Source: JAHRVQ01 sp047616645 (lineage in GTDB: Bacteria > Pseudomonadota > Gammaproteobacteria > Pseudomonadales > Azotimanducaceae). Taken from it: a stretch of 43,774 bases of DNA. A program made the translations under genes and the position numbers. Position 1 is the stretch's first letter. Each line of letters opens with the position of its first letter. The notes beneath the pieces were generated by a model. The model was given only the letters and a program-made list of their open reading frames with translations, made no database searches and had not been told where the DNA came from. This document shows, piece after piece, positions 17,369 to 25,966 of the stretch. The stretch is taken from positions 1-43,774 of the forward strand of contig JBLHIH010000016.1 of the NCBI GenBank assembly GCA_047616645.1. Direction: 5' to 3'.

Positions 17369-17377
17369 GGTTTCATC

Positions 17378-18097
17378 ATGCGCCAAATCGTCTTAGATAC
17401 GGAAACTACCGGTCTGGAAGTTTCACAAGGTAATCGTATTCTAGAAATTGGTTGCGTTGAATTGCTTGACCGAAAATTAACCCATTCCCATTATCATCAA
17501 TATATCAATCCTGAAAGGGACAGTGAAGAGGGGGCTTTAAATGTTCACGGCATTACAAGTGAATTTTTACACGATAAGCCGCTTTTTAAGGATATATGGA
17601 ATGACTTTTTAGCTTTTGTCGAAGGTGCAGAACTTATTATTCATAATGCACCCTTTGATGTAGCATTCATCAACGAAGAAATGAGACTGGTTTCTCCCTC
17701 CCTCGGAAAAATTACAGATTACTGTAAAATCTTAGACAGTCTACGTTTGGCTAAGCAGAAACATCCTGGACAAAAAAATAATCTTGATGCGCTTTGCAGA
17801 CGGTATGATGTGGATAATTCAAAGCGAGAATTGCATGGTGCACTGCTCGACTCGGAAATTCTTGCTGATGTTTATCTATTGATAACAGGTGGGCAAGTAT
17901 CTCTTGGGCTTGATGTAGAAAGCTCAAACGATGGTAGCTTTGATGACAGATCCGTGAAATTAGATTCGAATAGGGCAAGATTAAAAGTGATTAAAGCGAG
18001 TACAGATGAATTGAGCTTACATGAAAAAAAATTAGACGTAATTGAAAAAGATGCAGAGACTAGTGTCTGGCGATCCAACGTAGTGGAGGAAGGTTAG
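17378..18097 (+). CDS. dnaQ: DNA polymerase III epsilon subunit, 3'-5' proofreading exonuclease
   Basis: A 239-residue DEDDh exonuclease. ExoI is VLDTETTGLE (Asp7, Glu9), ExoII is HNAPFDVAFINEE, and ExoIII contains the catalytic His and Asp in LHGALLDSEILADVY. The region after about residue 185 is variable and links to the polymerase alpha subunit. It removes mispaired bases during replication. The stop is one base from the nudC ATG, so the two genes are probably translated from one mRNA. Confidence 0.96.
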   Translation: MRQIVLDTETTGLEVSQGNRILEIGCVELLDRKLTHSHYHQYINPERDSEEGALNVHGITSEFLHDKPLFKDIWNDFLAFVEGAELIIHNAPFDVAFINEEMRLVSPSLGKITDYCKILDSLRLAKQKHPGQKNNLDALCRRYDVDNSKRELHGALLDSEILADVYLLITGGQVSLGLDVESSNDGSFDDRSVKLDSNRARLKVIKASTDELSLHEKKLDVIEKDAETSVWRSNVVEEG

Positions 18098-18098
18098 A

Positions 18099-18941
18099 AT
18101 GTATAAATGGCCTGCTGTACAGGATGATTTTTTCGCTGATAATCGACACCCTAGTACTTTCGATTCCGCTTACTATTTTGTTTTCGATAAAAGTGAAATA
18201 TTTCAAAATATTGACGATGCGGGTCAATGGCAGCCTTTTGGCGAACTTGAAGGTGAACTGAAGAAAAATTCAGTCCGACATTACATGGGCGATCTTGATG
18301 GCAAAGCCTGTTTTGCCGTAGAGAGTCATTATGATGATCCTAAGCCGGAAAATTATACCAGTAGCAATCTACGTAGTTTGATTGGTAAAACCAGTCACAC
18401 AGTATTTGCGCTTGCAGGGCGAGCCGCACAGATCTTAGATTGGTATAGTAGTCACCAGTACTGTGGTAAATGTGGACTGAAAGCGGTGGATCATCCAAAA
18501 GATCGCGCCATGGTATGCGAGGCATGCAGCATACATTCCTACCCGCGTTTGTCTCCCTCAATAATTACGCTTATTCATGACAAAGAACGCGTATTGCTAG
18601 CGAGGAACCATCGCTTTCCAAAAGATATATACAGCACACTTGCCGGTTTTGTCGAACCCGGTGAATCAATTGAAGAGACGGTTCATCGCGAAGTTTTTGA
18701 GGAGGTAGGTGTTAAGATCAAAAACCTTGAGTATCTTGGCAGTCAACCTTGGCCATTTCCTAACTCACTCATGTTGGGATTTTTAGCAGAGTATGACTCC
18801 GGGGATATTGTTTTACAGGAAGAAGAGATTGAGGATGCGCAGTGGTTCTCTTGTGATGACTTACCAATGATTCCGGGAAAGGTTGCTATTTCCCGTTGGA
18901 TTATCGATACCTATCTGGATCGATTAGGCCATCAGGTTTAA
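18099..18941 (+). CDS. nudC: NADH pyrophosphatase / NAD-RNA decapping hydrolase
   Basis: A 280-residue Nudix protein. A zinc ribbon uses Cys122, Cys125, Cys140 and Cys143. The Nudix box begins at Gly183 (GFVEPGESIEE) and ends REVFEEVGV, and the NADH-specific motif SQPWPFPNSLM follows. The enzyme hydrolyses NADH to NMNH and AMP and, in E. coli, removes NAD caps from RNA. The start is one base past the dnaQ stop. It converges on the SDR gene; the 31-base gap carries the direct repeat GTTTAATTA twice but no clear terminator. Confidence 0.95.
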   Translation: MYKWPAVQDDFFADNRHPSTFDSAYYFVFDKSEIFQNIDDAGQWQPFGELEGELKKNSVRHYMGDLDGKACFAVESHYDDPKPENYTSSNLRSLIGKTSHTVFALAGRAAQILDWYSSHQYCGKCGLKAVDHPKDRAMVCEACSIHSYPRLSPSIITLIHDKERVLLARNHRFPKDIYSTLAGFVEPGESIEETVHREVFEEVGVKIKNLEYLGSQPWPFPNSLMLGFLAEYDSGDIVLQEEEIEDAQWFSCDDLPMIPGKVAISRWIIDTYLDRLGHQV

Positions 18942-18972
18942 ATCCACATATGTTGTTTAATTAGGTGTTTAA

Positions 18973-19800
18973 TTAACTGAATTCTTCTTCTTTAAATACC
19001 TTCGAAAGTATCCATTGATAGCCAACTGGCGCAATTCGTTCTATCCAAGAAATTACTCGGGCATCTTTCCCGACAAGTATTTGCGCTTTATTTTTCTTTA
19101 CTCCTCTTAGTATTTGTTCTGCGGCCTGCTCTGAGGTCAGTCCGGCAAGGGAATCAAATTTGACCGAAATTTCTTCTTTGGTTTCTGCATTGTTATCTTT
19201 TGGAATGTATCGAGAACTATTAACAATATTGGTTTTAACACCACCTGGTTGGACGCAGGTGACACCGATGTGAGTTTCTGCAAGCTCTTGACGCAGTGCG
19301 TAAGTGTAACCCCGAACCGCAAACTTAGACGCGTTATAAGCGGATTGGCTTGGTAGTGCTATCGTGCCAAATATTGAGGAGGTGTTTATTATTTGCGCCT
19401 CATCAACTTTTTGCAAGAATGGTAGAAATGATTTCGTGCCATATACCACGCCCCAAAAATTGATATTCATCAACCATTCCAAATTCTCATAGCTCATATG
19501 TTCAGCGGTATCGCTTACTGATACACCCGCATTGTTAAAAATCATATTAACTTTGCCATGACTGTTAACCGTATCTTCTGCGAATTTCTCCATTTGTTCT
19601 CGATTCGATACATCAAGGCGGTGTGTTGTCACCTTGATTGCTTTTTGCTTGATGCCACTTGCAGTGGCTTCAAGCATATCTTCATTGATATCCGACAGAG
19701 CAAGGTTGCAGCCTTGGCTTGCCAACGAATTTGCCAATGCTCGACCCATACCGGAGCCAGCACCAGTGATTGCTGCGACTTTCCCTGAAAAATTCTTCAT
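18973..19800 (-). CDS. Short-chain dehydrogenase/reductase (SDR)
   Basis: A 275-residue classical SDR. The cofactor loop is TGAGSGMG (13-20), NNAG is at 89-92, and the catalytic residues are Ser142, Tyr155 and Lys159 (YNASK). The acidic Asp37 after the second strand (ALSDIN) suggests NAD rather than NADP, which is inference. The protein has no signal peptide. Its ATG is six bases from the selB stop and its ribosome site (AGGTAG) lies inside the last selB codons, so it is translated from the selAB transcript. The substrate cannot be named; acyl or steroid-like alcohols are typical for relatives. Confidence 0.88.
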   Translation of the reverse strand: MKNFSGKVAAITGAGSGMGRALANSLASQGCNLALSDINEDMLEATASGIKQKAIKVTTHRLDVSNREQMEKFAEDTVNSHGKVNMIFNNAGVSVSDTAEHMSYENLEWLMNINFWGVVYGTKSFLPFLQKVDEAQIINTSSIFGTIALPSQSAYNASKFAVRGYTYALRQELAETHIGVTCVQPGGVKTNIVNSSRYIPKDNNAETKEEISVKFDSLAGLTSEQAAEQILRGVKKNKAQILVGKDARVISWIERIAPVGYQWILSKVFKEEEFS

Positions 19801-19806
19801 GCTTGT

Positions 19807-21699
19807 CTACCTATTAATATCCTGAACGACTCTATAATCACCTATGCGTCGAGTGAAACCTATTTGATCAAAATATTCTAAAATTTCGATACAAAGATTT
19901 CTTCCCAATGTAGATCTATCACGAAAGTTTATGACTGTAAATTTACCATTGGGTTCTTTTTTTGAAATTTCGATAACAATTTGTTTTAAACTCGATATTG
20001 CCTCGGGTAGAAAAAATCTGTTTTTTACTGGTTTTACCACTACACCATAGGCGATACAATTCTTTAATTGTTTGTCCACTTGTAGGGGTGACAGCTTAAC
20101 CATTTTTGATAATTCATGAAGTACAGGTGGTTTTAGAGGTTCTTTTTCTAATATTGGTTTGATATCGTCCCAAAAGGCTTGTTCAGATTTAGTCATCTGC
20201 TTTAATTGCCCTACAATTTGTACTGCCTGTCCGTCTCGTTTTATTAATTTCATTTCTGCCAATTCATTCAGACATTGGGTATAGAGTGTTTCTGGTAGTT
20301 CTATGAGATTGGATAATTGTTTGATTGTCGGAGGTTTACCGTTCGGAAAATTTTTGTTCCACTTTTCTAAGCCTTTAAGTAGGCTGCTTTTGCCTTCTTC
20401 GACATGTAATGTACTAAATAGAAACCCATCTGAATTCAAAGTACCGTAATTAGCGGTATCCAAATTTTTTAAATTGAAGTTCGATAGAAATTTAGGTATG
20501 TGGATAAGTCCACTTTTTGGCGCTAAAAGTTTGTTTAATCTCTGCTCCACAGTATTTGCTTGCATTGACTTAAGTTGATGTAGCCGATCAGGTTTTGCTC
20601 GTCCTCGGCTGGGTGCGTATGGATCAATAACCATTGCCCCTCCTAAAGTTCTGAGGGCTGACTGATCTCTAACAACAATTCTGTCACCATAACAAACATT
20701 GATCGAATCATTTAATACCAGCTGGACAAGGCTGCTTTGTCCTGGAGAAATCGTTTTGTTTTCTAATGTCGCGATTCGACCAGTGACATGCTGTGCCGCA
20801 GCGTGGATGTGCACGGGCGTCCAATTTTTCAGGGGCTTAGTTTCTGTGTCGAGCAAATTAAAATTTGTATCAATTCGAGCAGAAAAAGGTAAGTCTACGT
20901 TAGAAGATAACCAATGCCCGCGGCTGATGAGATTTCGGTCTATATCTCCGCTGATATTCATTGCGCAACGATCACCTGCTTGACCTTTGTTGGCACTTTT
21001 GTTTTGTCGGTGTATCCCACGGATTCTTAATGCTCTCTGGCTTGGCAAGTGAAAAACTTCATCACCCTCGTTAACTTCTCCTGAAAATACAGACCCTGTT
21101 ACAACGGTTCCTGCGCCTTTGATACTGAAACAGCGATCTATCGCCATTCGAAAATGCCCTGTAACTCGTCTTTGCTTTATCGTTCGAGACATTTCCCAAA
21201 GGTAATCGGCTAGTGAATTAATCCCTTGATTTTTGATGCAAGAAACTTCAAAAACAGGAGCAGAATCAAGGCAAGTTGAAGCAACAAGATGTTGAATTTC
21301 TTTTTTTACAGAGATTATTTTTGCAGCATCAACTTTGTCAATCTTTGTTAATACTATACATCCTAGGCTAATACCCATGATGTTTAGAATGGCGAGATGC
21401 TCTTTGGTTTGAGGCATTGGTCCATCATCAGCTGCGATTACTAAGATGGCAAAGTCGATCGTGCTGACGCCAGTTAACATATTATTTATAAACTTAATAT
21501 GTCCAGGCACATCGATAAAACCGATGCTGTCACTTTTTTCATTCTCGTTTTTATTCTTGTTTTCAATATAGGCAAAACCTAGGTCAATTGTTAGACCTCT
21601 GGATTTTTCTTCTTCGAGCCTGTCAGTCTCAATTCCGGTAAAACAGTGAACCAGAGAAGTTTTTCCGTGATCAACGTGACCAGCAGTAGCGATTATCAT
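19807..21699 (-). CDS. selB: Selenocysteine-specific translation elongation factor
   Basis: A 630-residue SelB. The G1 loop GHVDHGKT (residues 7-14), G2 region RGLTIDLGFAY, G3 DVPGH and G4 TKID build an EF-Tu-like GTPase; two beta-barrel domains follow, then winged-helix repeats in the C-terminal third that bind the SECIS hairpin of selenoprotein mRNAs. SelB delivers Sec-tRNA to UGA codons. Its ATG overlaps the selA stop (ATGA), so the two are translationally coupled. The cell should therefore encode selC, selD and at least one selenoprotein elsewhere, such as formate dehydrogenase; none is in this window. Confidence 0.96.
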   Translation of the reverse strand: MIIATAGHVDHGKTSLVHCFTGIETDRLEEEKSRGLTIDLGFAYIENKNKNENEKSDSIGFIDVPGHIKFINNMLTGVSTIDFAILVIAADDGPMPQTKEHLAILNIMGISLGCIVLTKIDKVDAAKIISVKKEIQHLVASTCLDSAPVFEVSCIKNQGINSLADYLWEMSRTIKQRRVTGHFRMAIDRCFSIKGAGTVVTGSVFSGEVNEGDEVFHLPSQRALRIRGIHRQNKSANKGQAGDRCAMNISGDIDRNLISRGHWLSSNVDLPFSARIDTNFNLLDTETKPLKNWTPVHIHAAAQHVTGRIATLENKTISPGQSSLVQLVLNDSINVCYGDRIVVRDQSALRTLGGAMVIDPYAPSRGRAKPDRLHQLKSMQANTVEQRLNKLLAPKSGLIHIPKFLSNFNLKNLDTANYGTLNSDGFLFSTLHVEEGKSSLLKGLEKWNKNFPNGKPPTIKQLSNLIELPETLYTQCLNELAEMKLIKRDGQAVQIVGQLKQMTKSEQAFWDDIKPILEKEPLKPPVLHELSKMVKLSPLQVDKQLKNCIAYGVVVKPVKNRFFLPEAISSLKQIVIEISKKEPNGKFTVINFRDRSTLGRNLCIEILEYFDQIGFTRRIGDYRVVQDINR

Positions 21700-23078
21700 A
21701 TTGTCATTATTTCAATTTGTTGGAGGAAAACCTCTTCGGAATCAAGCGTTCTTAAATCAAAATAGATGGCGCCATTTTGAATTCTTCCGATAAGTGGAAT
21801 AGGTAAATCACGAAATTTTTTCGCAAGTTTAATTAACGCTGAATCAGAAGAATCTAAAAGACGAATAGTGAGAGCATAGGACGGCAGCAAGCTTGTTGGT
21901 AGTGAACCGCTCCCGATTTGACTCTCACATTTTGAAACTTCAACTTTGGCTGTGGCCTTTAATTTACTTGCTAGGGGTTCTTGTAGAGAAACTGCAGTCG
22001 CCTCTATTTCTCCAATAGACCGTGAAAGATATTTAAGTGTGGGTAGGGTATTGTGAAGTTCATGGGGATTTAGGTACAATTTTAACACTTCAAATAACGC
22101 CGCTATGGTCATTTTGTCTACACGTAAAGCACGCTTCATGGGGTTTTGTTTTATTTTTGAAATTAAAGCTTTTTTACCCACTATAATACCGCACTGCGGG
22201 CCCCCGAGTAATTTGTCTCCACTAAAAGTGATTAGATCTGCACCTGCCTTGAGAGTTGCTTGTACTGTAGTTTCATAAGGTAATCCATATTTGCTTAAAT
22301 CGATGAGCGTGCCGCTGCCAAGATCGGTAATAAAGGGCAGGCCACGATCGTGTGCTAATTTTGCGATTTCCTCATCACTAACACTTGAAGTGAAACCTTG
22401 TATTTCGTAGTTACTGGTATGCACCTTCATTAGGGCCGCCGTTTTTTCGGTGATAGCCTCTGCATAGTCCTTTAGGTGAGTTCGATTTGTTGCCCCCACC
22501 TCGACTAATTTACAACCAGATCTCTCCATGACTTCTGGAATTCGGAAAGAACCGCCTATTTCTACAAGTTCGCCACGGGAAACAGGAATCTCTTTGTCGC
22601 GAGCGAGTGTATTGAGACTTAACAAAACTGCAGCTGCGTTATTGTTTACTATGGTTGCAGCCTCCGCACCTGTAATTGCTAATATTAATGCTTCAATATG
22701 AGCGTCTCTATCGCCTCGTTTACCTTCCGCTATATTAAATTCTAGATTGCTGTAGTTTGCGGCGACCTGCGTAATAGCATCAATAGCCGATTGGGGTAAT
22801 ACTGCTCGACCTAGATTAGTGTGCAGCACTGTTCCGGTAAGATTTAGCACTTTTTTTAGACTTGTTGCGTGTTGCAGACGAAGTTTAGCAGCTGCAGACG
22901 CAATGATAAGCTCACTTTTAGGAAGACTCGCTAGCCTGTTTTCTATTACATCTTTTCTGATATCTGCAATGGTCGATCTTAAGCAATGGGTGACTTCGCT
23001 GCGCCCATATACTTGGACCAACTCATTAGACAATCTCAGCAGGCTATCTACAGAAGGTAAAGAGGAAAGTAAGTTCAT
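21696..23078 (-). CDS. selA: L-seryl-tRNA(Sec) selenium transferase
   Basis: A 460-residue PLP enzyme, the length of E. coli SelA. The PLP-binding lysine is Lys289 in TFSGDKLLGGPQ. The N-terminal domain (LPSVDSLLRLSNELVQVYGR) and the motif VLNLTGTVLHTNLGRA are typical. It converts Ser-tRNA(Sec) to Sec-tRNA(Sec) using selenophosphate and forms a decamer. Its ATG overlaps the stop of the SPOR lipoprotein gene (ATGA) and its stop overlaps the selB start, giving a tightly coupled set of genes. Confidence 0.97.
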   Translation of the reverse strand: MNLLSSLPSVDSLLRLSNELVQVYGRSEVTHCLRSTIADIRKDVIENRLASLPKSELIIASAAAKLRLQHATSLKKVLNLTGTVLHTNLGRAVLPQSAIDAITQVAANYSNLEFNIAEGKRGDRDAHIEALILAITGAEAATIVNNNAAAVLLSLNTLARDKEIPVSRGELVEIGGSFRIPEVMERSGCKLVEVGATNRTHLKDYAEAITEKTAALMKVHTSNYEIQGFTSSVSDEEIAKLAHDRGLPFITDLGSGTLIDLSKYGLPYETTVQATLKAGADLITFSGDKLLGGPQCGIIVGKKALISKIKQNPMKRALRVDKMTIAALFEVLKLYLNPHELHNTLPTLKYLSRSIGEIEATAVSLQEPLASKLKATAKVEVSKCESQIGSGSLPTSLLPSYALTIRLLDSSDSALIKLAKKFRDLPIPLIGRIQNGAIYFDLRTLDSEEVFLQQIEIMTI

Positions 23079-23722
23079 CCTTCTTCGTTGTTGATTCGGT
23101 CAACCAATGTATCCTGTAAGGGACCTAAGGCTCTAATCCATGGTTCTGAACGCTTTGGATTAGTTTCTATCCAAGCCTGGCGCGCTTTTTTAGCAAGAGT
23201 AAAGTTTGGGTAGATACCTAAGAGCAAGGCATACCATTCTGAGCCTCGACTGACGGTATGGGCAATCAAGGCGGAGTCAAGATTGCTATCTTTTACAAAC
23301 TGAACCAGCTTTTCTTTTTCAGTTAGTGCAATGACTTGTATTGTGTAATATTCCCTTGGCTGATCTCGAATGTCTTGTCCATCTAAGGAATAAGACACGA
23401 TGCTCTTATTAGCTTTGGACACAGCCACAGGCGATTGAAATTCATCATTGGTATTTGATAACTCAATTTTCTTATTCAGAGCTGGCTTTGATATGAGTGG
23501 TGTCGTGTCCTTTTCCCGAGAAGAAATAGAGGCAATCCGACTGTTATCCTCTTTGTTAACGCAGCGCCACTCTCCGCTAATTGGTTCACCATAGCAGTAC
23601 CATTCTCTTTTTGGTGCCGTGTTATCTAAAAGGTCAACTCTCTTGGACGGACCTGAATTAGAACCACAAGACGTCAATAGTATGGCTAACGACGGCAATA
23701 ATAATGGAAGATAAATTTTAAT
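23075..23722 (-). CDS. SPOR-domain-like lipoprotein, probable ATT start
   Basis: A protein of up to 215 residues. Read from an ATT at 23722 the N-terminus is MKIYLPLLLPSLAILLTSCG, a full lipoprotein signal with lipobox LTSC. The first ATG/GTG/TTG available in frame (TTG at 23698) would remove the positive charge and half of the hydrophobic segment, and an in-frame stop at 23726-23728 excludes a longer form. A Cys/Trp-rich patch (EWYCYGEPISGEWRC) and a C-terminal SPOR-like region (YYTIQVIALTEKEKLVQFV ... LLLGIYPNFTLAKKA) follow. SPOR domains bind septal peptidoglycan. It is translationally coupled to selA, which is unexpected for a cell-envelope protein. The ATT may be a true rare start or a recent start-codon mutation. 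Confidence 0.7.
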   Translation of the reverse strand: MKIYLPLLLPSLAILLTSCGSNSGPSKRVDLLDNTAPKREWYCYGEPISGEWRCVNKEDNSRIASISSREKDTTPLISKPALNKKIELSNTNDEFQSPVAVSKANKSIVSYSLDGQDIRDQPREYYTIQVIALTEKEKLVQFVKDSNLDSALIAHTVSRGSEWYALLLGIYPNFTLAKKARQAWIETNPKRSEPWIRALGPLQDTLVDRINNEEG

Positions 23723-23817
23723 AGTTTAGTACCCAGCCTAATTTGCCTCAATGATAACAAAATTGTTATTTATCAAACACTATATCTTGAGAATTGAAGC
23801 CTTGATAATTAATCGTA

Positions 23818-24831
23818 TCAATGAAACAGTAATTCTCTCTGAGGAAATAGACCAAAAATTCCCCCGGTGTGGAGAAACACTATATTTTCACTCTCGCGGA
23901 ATCTTCCTTTCTTTAGCTCGCACATCAAGCCAAAAAAGGCTTTTGCAGTATAAACGGGATCGAGAATGACGCCCTCTGTACGTGCTAGATCTTGAATAAG
24001 CTCAAAGACTGGTTTGCTAGCAATTCCATAACCTTCGCCGACATAACCATCTTCGATATTAATATCAATTTGAGCCTCATCTAGCTGATGGTGATAACGC
24101 GTCTGCCAAGCACCAATGTCTGCTGAAATTTTTGTCTCAAAATGCGCTGCATTTTGAGAAACATTGAAGGAAACAATTTTTGACTTTAGCTTATATAGTT
24201 CGCGACCGATAATTAGACCTGCAGCAGTACCGCCAGAACCACTTGCGGAAAACAAATAGTCGAATTCAAGGTTGAGACTTTCCATCTGTTCTTTTAATTC
24301 GAGACAGGCTTCGATATATCCCCAAAGCCCTACTTCATCACTTGCGCCCAAGGGTATTTGATAGGTTGTTTCACCCAAGCTTTTATAATGTGCATCTGTT
24401 TCAGCATACAATTTGTCGATTTCCGCAAATTCGGAAGCGTTTACGAATGTCATGTCCGCACCCACTAACTTATTCAATAATAAATTCCCATCAATAGGGG
24501 AGTCTGGTCGACCACGTAAAATGAGGTGAGATTGTAAACCTAGCTGGCTTGCAATGATTGCTGTCGCTCGACAATGATTTGACTGAGTTCCGCCGCAGGT
24601 GATCAGTCTTGTTGCTCCCTCCGATAATGCCTGCCCTATACTAAATTCGAGTTTGCGAAGTTTGTTACCAGAAGCATTGGTATCGGTCAGATCATCACGC
24701 TTGAGCCAAATTGTTGGTAGCTTATGTTTTTTACTAAAGCGCGTTAATGGCACAAGCGGTGTTGGCAGCCTTGCTAGATTGACCCGAGGGACTTTGAGGT
24801 TTTCTGAGAGATTTCCGGACAAGAGAGACAC
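23818..24831 (-). CDS. PLP-dependent D-cysteine desulfhydrase / ACC deaminase family enzyme
   Basis: A 337-residue fold-type II PLP enzyme. The Schiff-base lysine is Lys57 in NASGNKLRKLE, the substrate carboxylate loop is CGGTQSNHCRATA, and the glycine-rich phosphate loop is SASGSGGTAAG. The N-terminal LPTPLVPLTRFSKK fits D-cysteine desulfhydrase (DcyD), which releases H2S and pyruvate from D-cysteine; 1-aminocyclopropane-1-carboxylate deaminases and L-cysteate lyases are close relatives and cannot be excluded. Start is GTG at 24831 with AGAAGAAAA upstream. It lies 95 bases upstream of the SPOR lipoprotein-selAB set on the same strand; a role in sulfur or selenium supply is only a guess. Confidence 0.8.
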   Translation of the reverse strand: MSLLSGNLSENLKVPRVNLARLPTPLVPLTRFSKKHKLPTIWLKRDDLTDTNASGNKLRKLEFSIGQALSEGATRLITCGGTQSNHCRATAIIASQLGLQSHLILRGRPDSPIDGNLLLNKLVGADMTFVNASEFAEIDKLYAETDAHYKSLGETTYQIPLGASDEVGLWGYIEACLELKEQMESLNLEFDYLFSASGSGGTAAGLIIGRELYKLKSKIVSFNVSQNAAHFETKISADIGAWQTRYHHQLDEAQIDINIEDGYVGEGYGIASKPVFELIQDLARTEGVILDPVYTAKAFFGLMCELKKGRFRESENIVFLHTGGIFGLFPQRELLFH

Positions 24832-25390
24832 TGCAAATTTTCTTCTATCTAGTGCATTGAGCGGTCATGTTAATGATTAAGTTAGGACTTTGCAAAAGCA
24901 GGTTAATATTTAAAACTAATGTTCGGAAAAGGTTTCGTCAATGAGGGCTAAGCGCTTAAACGGCGAAGTCGACAAACTGACCTAGGCGAGGAGAGTCGTT
25001 TGAACAGGTATAAGTATTATTTGGACCTTTGGTATTTGTTAGCTGTATTCATTCGAGAGAATGACTTGGCAAACGCCGATCCTGGTTTCGACGACCTAGT
25101 GCAGTGAAGCGCTTACAGCAACTAACTGAGATGGCTTTATTCCGCCTATCCGCTAGGTGTATTCGTCGCTGGCTACTGTGACGTCTATTAGGTTTGTTAA
25201 ACACGCTAGTATTTATTTTTTTTCAGACATATCCATTAGTTTTACTTACCCTTGGAATGATAGAGTCTAGCGCGATAGAGACAGAAAAAAGAGGGTTGTA
25301 ATCGATGAAACCAATATGGAGAGTGGCTAATTTCGAAATGTAGATTATAATTCTGGGGTCTTTTGATTTAGAAACGCTTGGAGTGCAGAT
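24832..25390. other. Gene-free stretch with two AAGCGCTT palindromes
   Basis: No open frame with coding character, RNA gene or terminator was recognised in these 559 bases on either strand. Two copies of the palindromic core AAGCGCTT occur, as TAAGCGCTTA (24949-24958) and GAAGCGCTTAC (25106-25116), resembling LacI-family operators. A small hairpin CATTCGAGAGAATG is also present. It may hold the control region of the desulfhydrase gene or the remains of a lost gene. Confidence 0.4.
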
Positions 25391-25843
25391 TTATTGAAGC
25401 TGAAGTACAACAAATTTGCCTGAGAAGGACATCGCACTTACATGATCTATCATTATTTTTGGCTTAAGAATGAGTGATGCCTTACCCTTTGTAGTCAATA
25501 AATTGACGAATTCAGTGTAATTTTCCTCAAGTTTGCACTCGCATTTTAGCTGGCTCAAGACAGGCAAGTCATATGAGACTTCACCTCCAGCAATTACGGT
25601 ATAGGCTTCAATATCTAATTCGGATAATTTTAGCTGAATTAATCCCCACCCAGTCAGTGCAGCAACAGAGAATAAGCTTCCACCGAAGGCAGATTGTTGG
25701 TGATTGATATTATTTTTTAAGGGTGCTTCAAGTACTAAGGTCTGACCGTCATAGGACGTGACCTTGATACCCATGTGTTTGCTTATTGGTATCTGAGTAT
25801 GCAAAGCCGACTCTAAGGATTCCATGGAAGTGATGTTATACAT
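25391..25843 (-). CDS. Hotdog-fold thioesterase, YiiD C-terminal domain type
   Basis: A 150-residue protein when started at the ATG at 25843; a GTG at 25888 would add 15 residues of unlikely sequence. The motif NINHQQSAFGGSLFSVAALTG with a following IAGGEVSYDLPV segment is typical of the putative thioesterase domain found at the C-terminus of YiiD and as free proteins in gammaproteobacteria. Such proteins are thought to hydrolyse acyl-CoA or acyl-ACP thioesters, but the family has no firm substrate. It stands alone, divergent from apbE. Confidence 0.8.
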   Translation of the reverse strand: MYNITSMESLESALHTQIPISKHMGIKVTSYDGQTLVLEAPLKNNINHQQSAFGGSLFSVAALTGWGLIQLKLSELDIEAYTVIAGGEVSYDLPVLSQLKCECKLEENYTEFVNLLTTKGKASLILKPKIMIDHVSAMSFSGKFVVLQLQ

Positions 25844-25966
25844 AATGTTACTCGTAGACCTTTTTTGTAAAGAGCGGATGTAAAGCACAGAATTAAAACA
25901 TAATTTTAAAGCACAAAGGGCATCCTGAGTTATACTTTGCGACTGTGTTATTCATCGAGAAATAGT

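Noticed and set aside
19807..23078. A selC (tRNA-Sec) gene near selAB
   Set aside because: No long-acceptor tRNA with a TCA anticodon was found in the flanks or in the 24832-25390 gap.
23754..23769. AT-rich palindrome ATAACAA-AA-TTGTTAT as a terminator for the desulfhydrase gene
   Set aside because: The stem is only A-T pairs apart from one C-G pair per arm and no T-run follows; too weak to call.
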